Shown here piece after piece: positions 25,293 to 28,473 of a DNA stretch of 28,473 nt (positions within the stretch are counted from its first letter, which is position 1; each line of letters starts with the position of its first letter). Both the position numbers and the translations under genes were made by a program. Below the pieces are notes generated by a model. That model was given only the letters and a program-made list of their open reading frames with translations. It did not search any database and had not been told where the DNA came from. Origin of the DNA: a virus; IMG/VR virus record IMGVR_UViG_3300012944_000050, positions 1 to 28,473 of that record; one strand, given 5' to 3'.

Positions 25293-25514
25293 ATGATGGA
25301 GCGTATGATTATTTTTTTAGCTTTGCTGTCTACGCCGGCTCTGTCACAGCAAATTCCAGATGCCTCAAAGCTTGCCCCCATCTACCAGCAGCAGCGCAAT
25401 CTCTACGCCGATGGGATGGCTCAATGCTACGTACAGGTGACCGATCTGCAAGCGCGCATCGCCGAGCTTGAAAAGCAGCTCGCGGCAGCTAAGGCCGCGA
25501 GCGAGCAGAAGTGA
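25293..25514 (+). CDS. small secreted coiled-coil protein
   Basis: A 73-residue product from ATG 25293; AAAGGAG at 25274-25280 is a strong ribosome site although slightly far, and the next in-frame ATG (25296) is almost as good. Residues 1-18 form a signal peptide (MIIFLALLSTPALS), followed by a short linker, one cysteine, and a coiled coil at about 48-70 (LQARIAELEKQLAAAKAA). The plan, signal plus short coiled coil, is like the minus-strand protein encoded at 20282-20626 and recalls parts of spanin systems, but no lipobox or partner is visible. It is the last gene of the plus-strand cluster; its stop is one base from the convergent gene's stop. Confidence 0.65.
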   Translation: MMERMIIFLALLSTPALSQQIPDASKLAPIYQQQRNLYADGMAQCYVQVTDLQARIAELEKQLAAAKAASEQK

Positions 25515-25515
25515 T

Positions 25516-25731
25516 TCACCTTGGCGCAAACCCCGCTTCCGCAAGCTCGCGCTGCAACATGCATACCGCCGCCCACATGACATCGGCTTCGCAACGACCG
25601 TCGTACTTCTTATGACGGTCCGCCAGTCCGACGCAGTCATTGTAGCCGATGCGCTTGACGAGCTGGGCCAGAGCGGCGGCTTCGTCGCGGGGAAGTTCCA
25701 AGGGAATCGTGATAGTGTGGTCGGTAGCCAT
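25516..25731 (-). CDS. small conserved phage protein (DUF7706-like), unknown function
   Basis: A 71-residue cytoplasmic product with AGGAG about 11 bases upstream on the minus strand. It runs TITIPLELPRDEAAALAQLV, then KRIGYNDCVGLADR, a short acidic insert, and a C-terminal helix ending LQRELAEAGFAPR. The pattern 'LPRDEAxALAQxxKRxG ... LQRxLAEAGFAPR' matches a family of short phage/prophage proteins of unknown function (I recall DUF7706; not checked). It is the last gene of the minus-strand operon, separated from tnpB by 121 bases containing a hairpin. Confidence 0.6.
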   Translation of the reverse strand: MATDHTITIPLELPRDEAAALAQLVKRIGYNDCVGLADRHKKYDGRCEADVMWAAVCMLQRELAEAGFAPR

Positions 25732-25767
25732 TGTGACTCTTTCTCCTGGTTAGAGTTGCGATGGTTA

Positions 25768-25802
25768 GGGCCGCTTTGGTGTCGCAAGCACCTTGGCGGC
25801 CC
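25768..25802 (-). ncRNA. GC-rich hairpin downstream of tnpB: candidate omega-RNA part or processing element
   Basis: On the minus strand, GGGCCGC pairs perfectly with GCGGCCC (outer arms 25796-25802 and 25768-25774). A 3-by-3 internal loop (CAA/AAA) and an inner GGTG/CACC stem follow, closed by a 7-base loop. It begins 51 bases after the tnpB stop and ends before the next gene's ribosome site. TnpB guide RNAs normally overlap the 3' end of tnpB and run downstream, so position and direction fit. No T tract follows on the minus strand, so an intrinsic terminator is less likely. A plain mRNA stability hairpin remains possible. No guide segment or element end could be identified. Confidence 0.35.
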
Positions 25803-25852
25803 GCTTTCCGGATCAGTCCTCTTACTCCGCTGCTTTGGCTGCTCCTGGAACC

Positions 25853-26899
25853 TCAGACTCCTCCTGCGAGCGATTGCAGCCCCAATCGGAGAATGTTCTT
25901 GGCGGCGTTTACGTCGCGATCGTGAGTCGTTTCGCAACCGCTACAAGTCCACTCTCTTATTCCAAGACCTGCGAGACCTTTCGGTCGCGACGACGGAAGT
26001 GCTCCGCACGCTGAGCAGGTCTGGGAAGTCCACGCCTCGGAGACCTCAAGCGTGCTGCCGCCATGCATAAGTGCCTTGTACGCCAGCATTTGCTTGAAGT
26101 CCGCCCAGCCGGCATCGAGCACACTCTTTGCTAGTCGGGTCTTGGCGAGCTTCGATGGACTCACATCGCCTATGATGATGAGCCCGTATTCGTTGGCAAG
26201 TTTTGTGCTCGCCTTGTGCAGGAAATCCTTGCGCCGATTAGCGATCTTGGCGTGAATTGTGCGTACTCGCTTCGGGGTCTTGCGCGCTCGCTGTGCCGTT
26301 GCGAGTCGCTCCTCGCTCTTGCGGTAGAATTGAGGAATTTCGATTTTGTCGCCGTTGGACAGTGTCGCGAGGTCTTTAAGACCCAGGTCGATACCGGTAT
26401 GGATAACCGGCGCGCGGTCAGCGCATTCCAGTTCGACAGGGCAATTGAGATACCAGCGCCCACGGGTATCCTGGTTGAAGTTTCCGGCGAGTATCTTGAT
26501 GTTGGGCTTGAGAACATCCCGCAGATGCATCGTCTCATAACGGACGCCGCGGAACGTGAAGCATTCGCCGTCGAAGCTGACGTGACCCGTACTGAATGGC
26601 ACCCAACCCAACGATTTGCGGTGACGCCACCGCAGCCACGGCTTGCGGTGTATGCGGCGCGCTGTGACATAAGCATTGCAGACGCGCTTGATCGTGTGGG
26701 CGTGAATATCGAGTTCCTTGCTGCTGCCGGCCGTAAGATATTGCAGGTCGTATTTCGACAGCCAGCGGTCCCAGCGAAGAACATGCCGTTGCGCTTCGTT
26801 GCAGTAGTTCCAAATGAAATTGACGGCGCGGGCCTGCCGATTGAGTTCCGATGCGTGACGATCTCGCAACCGTAATTTAATGGTTATGTTCGCTTTCAT
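25853..26899 (-). CDS. tnpB: TnpB-family RNA-guided endonuclease (RuvC, zinc ribbon)
   Basis: A 348-residue product from ATG 26899; the longer frame to 27001 runs inside the preceding gene and is rejected. N-terminal and helical RNA-binding region: residues 1-160 (VNFIWNYCNEAQ; LGWVPFSTGHV). RuvC-I: TGIDLGLKDLATLS with D171. RuvC-II: IIIGDVSPSKLAKTRLAKS with D245 where most TnpBs have Glu; E285 and E288 lie 40-43 residues on. Zinc ribbon: C295-S-A-C298 and C319-S-G-C322. RuvC-III: HDRDVNAAKNIL (D327, D329). Length is normal to slightly short for TnpB. No tnpA is nearby. The start overlaps the preceding gene's stop (ATGA), so it is built into a phage operon. It may cut DNA guided by an omega-RNA, aiding mobility or competition with other phages; activity is unproven. 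Confidence 0.88.
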   Translation of the reverse strand: MKANITIKLRLRDRHASELNRQARAVNFIWNYCNEAQRHVLRWDRWLSKYDLQYLTAGSSKELDIHAHTIKRVCNAYVTARRIHRKPWLRWRHRKSLGWVPFSTGHVSFDGECFTFRGVRYETMHLRDVLKPNIKILAGNFNQDTRGRWYLNCPVELECADRAPVIHTGIDLGLKDLATLSNGDKIEIPQFYRKSEERLATAQRARKTPKRVRTIHAKIANRRKDFLHKASTKLANEYGLIIIGDVSPSKLAKTRLAKSVLDAGWADFKQMLAYKALMHGGSTLEVSEAWTSQTCSACGALPSSRPKGLAGLGIREWTCSGCETTHDRDVNAAKNILRLGLQSLAGGV

Positions 26900-27345
26900 T
26901 CCGCTGCTTCCAAATGCTGATGGGGAGGATTGCCGCCGAGTGTGCAGTCCCATGCGGTGGCAATATAGTTGATCGTTTCCGTGAGCTTCTGAGGCTCGCA
27001 ACGGCCGGCGGCGATGTAAGCCGTCAGGACCTCCGAGACGAATAGCTGTTTGGGCGTGCGGAAGACAGCTCCAGCCGGCGGCGCCGAAACAGGACCAGCT
27101 TGCCGATAAGTCCCTGAAACAAAAGGCTCGGAGCTTGGCGCCGGAAGACCCATGGTCACCCGTTTGGCGCTGACGATGTTGGTGCCAAAATCGTTATCGA
27201 CCGTTTCGACGTTATAGCTTGCGCCCTGTTCAATTTGCCACTTGGCAAGCTTGTCGTTGAAGCAGCCGAGACGGCGCCCTTCAGTGGTGATGATCTTACT
27301 TTTCTTAGGTCCAGTGTCGATCGATGCTACGGTGATCATGGGCAT
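26896..27345 (-). CDS. OB-fold/ssDNA-binding-like phage protein
   Basis: A 149-residue product with a perfect ribosome site (AAAGGAGG, 27354-27361) 8 bases before ATG 27345. Residues 10-60 look like a small beta barrel (KSKIITTEGRRLGCFNDKLA, then WQIEQGASYNVETV). Residues 65-105 are a Pro/Ala/Ser linker, and residues about 108-145 form a conserved helical tail (EVLTAYIAAGRCEPQKLTET, INYIATAWDCTLGG). This plan, barrel plus linker plus helical tail beside recombination-type genes, suggests a single-stranded DNA-binding or OB-fold accessory protein. Direct homology was not verified. Its stop overlaps the tnpB start. Confidence 0.5.
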   Translation of the reverse strand: MPMITVASIDTGPKKSKIITTEGRRLGCFNDKLAKWQIEQGASYNVETVDNDFGTNIVSAKRVTMGLPAPSSEPFVSGTYRQAGPVSAPPAGAVFRTPKQLFVSEVLTAYIAAGRCEPQKLTETINYIATAWDCTLGGNPPHQHLEAAE

Positions 27346-27348
27346 GGC

Positions 27349-27624
27349 TCAGTCCTCCTTTAGGGCAAGGACGATGGCGGCTTCAACGGCCTCTACTTGT
27401 GCCGTTGAGAAATGGCCGTCGCCAGTATCATGCTCATGGCGCATCTCCCGCTGGATTGCCTTCAATGCCTTCAGCATAGGGCCATAGGAATTGACGGCAC
27501 GGAGAATGAATACAGCGTCTGTAAGGCCATGGGCTGTTGCGGGACAGACCTCTATCGGCCCTTGTCGTCCACGAAGATCATGGCCGACGCGATACCAAGG
27601 GGTTGGTGTATGCTCGGTGCTCAT
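27349..27624 (-). CDS. small phage protein of the 'HTPTPW' type
   Basis: A 91-residue product opening MSTEHTPTPWYRVGHD, then a strand-rich part (GPIEVCPATAHG), then DAVFILRAVNSYGPMLKALKAI and a C-terminal helix. The HTPTPW start followed by 'AxFIxRAVNSxxxxxxALKAI' is a very common signature of small early phage/prophage proteins of unknown function. The start overlaps the preceding gene's stop by ATGA; its stop is 3 bases before the next start. Real and conserved as a type, but without assigned activity. Confidence 0.7.
   Translation of the reverse strand: MSTEHTPTPWYRVGHDLRGRQGPIEVCPATAHGLTDAVFILRAVNSYGPMLKALKAIQREMRHEHDTGDGHFSTAQVEAVEAAIVLALKED
27354..27361 (-). promoter_or_regulatory. consensus ribosome-binding site for the OB-fold-like gene
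   Basis: AAAGGAGG on the minus strand, 8 bases before ATG 27345. It decides that start over the next Met codon (27339) and implies strong translation of the OB-fold-like gene and, by coupling, of tnpB. Confidence 0.7.
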
Positions 27625-28388
27625 AGCGTGCGCTCCGTTTCAACGTGAATACCGGCTGGAAGTTGGTCGAAGGCCTTCCGGTAAGCCCTGGCGGCCGTCA
27701 GGATCGCATCTGAGATGACGGCGGGAAGCTCTCCGTCGTCGGTCATTTCGCTGATGGCGGCCTTCCAGTCGGTCACGGTGAGGATTTCCTTGTTCCGCAG
27801 AGTGGAGACCTTGCCGAAGCATCCTCCGATCCGGACCCGCCTTTCCCGTTCCGCCAACTGGAAAGCCCGATTGGCTTTTCCGAAGTCCCGGAAAGCTTGG
27901 TTGGCCTCCCGAGAGGCGGCGGCGATATCCACGTCACAGACGCCCGCGGCGGTCGTAGCGGCGGCTTCCCGTTCGCGTTCCTCGGCTTCGCGGGTTTTGC
28001 GCTCGGCTTCAACGGCGGCTGCACGGGCGGCCTCCGCAGCGGCTTGGCGCTCGGCTTCAAGCTTGCGGGCGAAGACGGTCAGGCGGGACCGCAGCTCGAT
28101 CAGAAGCTTGTCCCAAACGCCTGACTTGCTGCTCGCGTTGTGCCAGCGGTGATATTCGGCGTTGATCGCTGTCACTTGCTCGTTGAGCGGGCCGACTTTG
28201 GCCTTGCGCTCGTCATCGATCGCCTTCAGGGCGGCTGCCATGCGGTCCAGGTGAGGCTTTGCCTCCCTTGCCTCCTCCTCATTGGCAATGACGGGAAAGT
28301 CTTTGAGGAACTGGCTCAGGGCCTCGATGGTGGGTTCGGCGAGCTCGATAGCGCCGGGGGGATTGTTATGGCCGACGAGAGCGTTCAT
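27621..28388 (-). CDS. coiled-coil phage protein of the recombination/early region, unknown function
   Basis: A 255-residue product from ATG 28388, which has GAGGAG at a 7-base spacing; an alternative start at 28403 adds five residues and lacks such a site. Opening MNALVGHNNPPGAIELAEPT; residues about 45-95 helical (LKAIDDERKAKVGPLNEQV); residues about 100-150 a long Ala/Glu/Arg coiled coil (AAAVEAERKTREAEERERE). Residues 190-255 contain RIGGCFGKVSTLRNKEILTV, TDWKAAISEM and an ending similar to nuclease-module partner proteins of phages (GKxxTLR ... VTD ... A.RA). The 'GHNNPP' opening is common in phage proteins near DNA-recombination genes. I cannot assign a biochemical role. Confidence 0.6.
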   Translation of the reverse strand: MNALVGHNNPPGAIELAEPTIEALSQFLKDFPVIANEEEAREAKPHLDRMAAALKAIDDERKAKVGPLNEQVTAINAEYHRWHNASSKSGVWDKLLIELRSRLTVFARKLEAERQAAAEAARAAAVEAERKTREAEEREREAAATTAAGVCDVDIAAASREANQAFRDFGKANRAFQLAERERRVRIGGCFGKVSTLRNKEILTVTDWKAAISEMTDDGELPAVISDAILTAARAYRKAFDQLPAGIHVETERTL

Positions 28389-28473
28389 TTTCGATCTCCT
28401 CAAGCTGGTCTAAAAGGTCGTCGACCGCTTCCTGCTTGGTGCGGCCATAGCCAATTGGCGAGCCGAGGTCGTA
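28366..28473 (-). CDS. C-terminal end of a small phage protein (cut by right edge)
   Basis: The frame is open from the right edge and stops at TAA (28366-28368). The visible 35 residues read YDLGSPIGYGRTKQEAVDDL, then a charged helix ending ENERSRRP. The 'GSPIGYGRTxxEAVxDL' ending is familiar from short phage proteins of unknown function. It overlaps the next gene's start by 23 bases, so the minus-strand operon continues beyond the window. Confidence 0.6.
   Translation of the reverse strand, partial: YDLGSPIGYGRTKQEAVDDLLDQLEEIENERSRRP

Noticed and set aside
25311-25319. T-run resembling a terminator after the fibre gene
   Set aside because: No stem precedes it; the run encodes the hydrophobic core of the next gene's signal peptide.
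25768-25802. Intrinsic transcription terminator between convergent clusters
   Set aside because: The stem is strong, but neither strand has a proper T tract after it; the plus strand has only GCTTTCC.
25468-26070. 200-residue plus-strand reading frame across the end of the plus cluster and tnpB
   Set aside because: It overlaps three supported genes, is Arg/Ser/Leu-rich as expected of a shadow frame, and shows no motif.
26216-26875. 219-residue plus-strand reading frame opposite tnpB
   Set aside because: Exact antisense of a well-supported TnpB; composition is that of a mirror frame and there are no recognisable motifs.
25853-26899. TnpB-like nuclease-dead repressor (TldR type)
   Set aside because: RuvC-I and RuvC-III acidic residues and all four zinc-ribbon cysteines are present; only RuvC-II is altered, so a dead enzyme is not the simplest reading.
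1-28473. CRISPR array
   Set aside because: No regularly spaced direct repeats were seen; repeats found are short and isolated or protein-coding.

Overview
This window is bacteriophage DNA: a nearly complete set of virion genes on the plus strand (about 1-25514), meeting head-on a minus-strand block of recombination/accessory genes (25516-28473, running off the right edge). Seven consecutive plus-strand genes follow the order of the T7 late operon: tail tubular proteins A and B (gp11, gp12), a gp13-like acetyltransferase-fold protein, internal virion proteins like gp14, gp15 and gp16, and a tailspike with a gp17-type attachment region. That points to a short-tailed (podovirus-type) phage. GC-rich codon use and the look of several accessory proteins suggest an alphaproteobacterial host, perhaps Hyphomicrobiales; this is inference. 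No integrase, tRNA or bacterial housekeeping gene is visible, so free phage and prophage cannot be separated.

Layout. 1-3450: small genes that probably lie downstream of an unseen major capsid gene: a membrane peptide, a Lys-rich protein, a four-cysteine HiPIP-like protein, two small beta-sandwich proteins, a capsid-staple-like protein, and a 249-base non-coding stretch (1295-1543) with several hairpins. 3434-6181: an exported-looking beta-helix protein with a lectin-like C-terminus. 6186-20281: the T7-like tail and ejection genes, ending in a 2165-residue protein with an ADP-ribosyltransferase-like region, a zinc metallopeptidase motif and an LPD38-like C-terminal region. 20282-20626: a lone minus-strand gene for a secreted coiled-coil protein. 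20651-25514: tailspike, a small beta protein, a fibre with a signal peptide, and a small secreted coiled-coil protein. 25516-28473 (minus strand, transcribed right to left): the end of a small phage gene, a coiled-coil protein, a small 'HTPTPW' protein, an OB-fold/ssDNA-binding-like protein, a TnpB-family RNA-guided nuclease, and a 71-residue protein.

How it fits together. The tubular proteins would form the tail. The gp14/15/16-like proteins would be ejected into the host envelope, where the M15 peptidase domain of the gp15-like protein would open peptidoglycan. The beta-helix proteins and fibre would recognise or degrade surface polysaccharide.

Three features stand out: six genes in or beside the virion cluster carry Sec-type signal peptides although virions assemble in the cytoplasm; tnpB is translationally coupled into a phage operon with no tnpA and has a changed RuvC-II residue; and there are unexplained structured elements at 1295-1543, 23395-23425 and 25768-25802.
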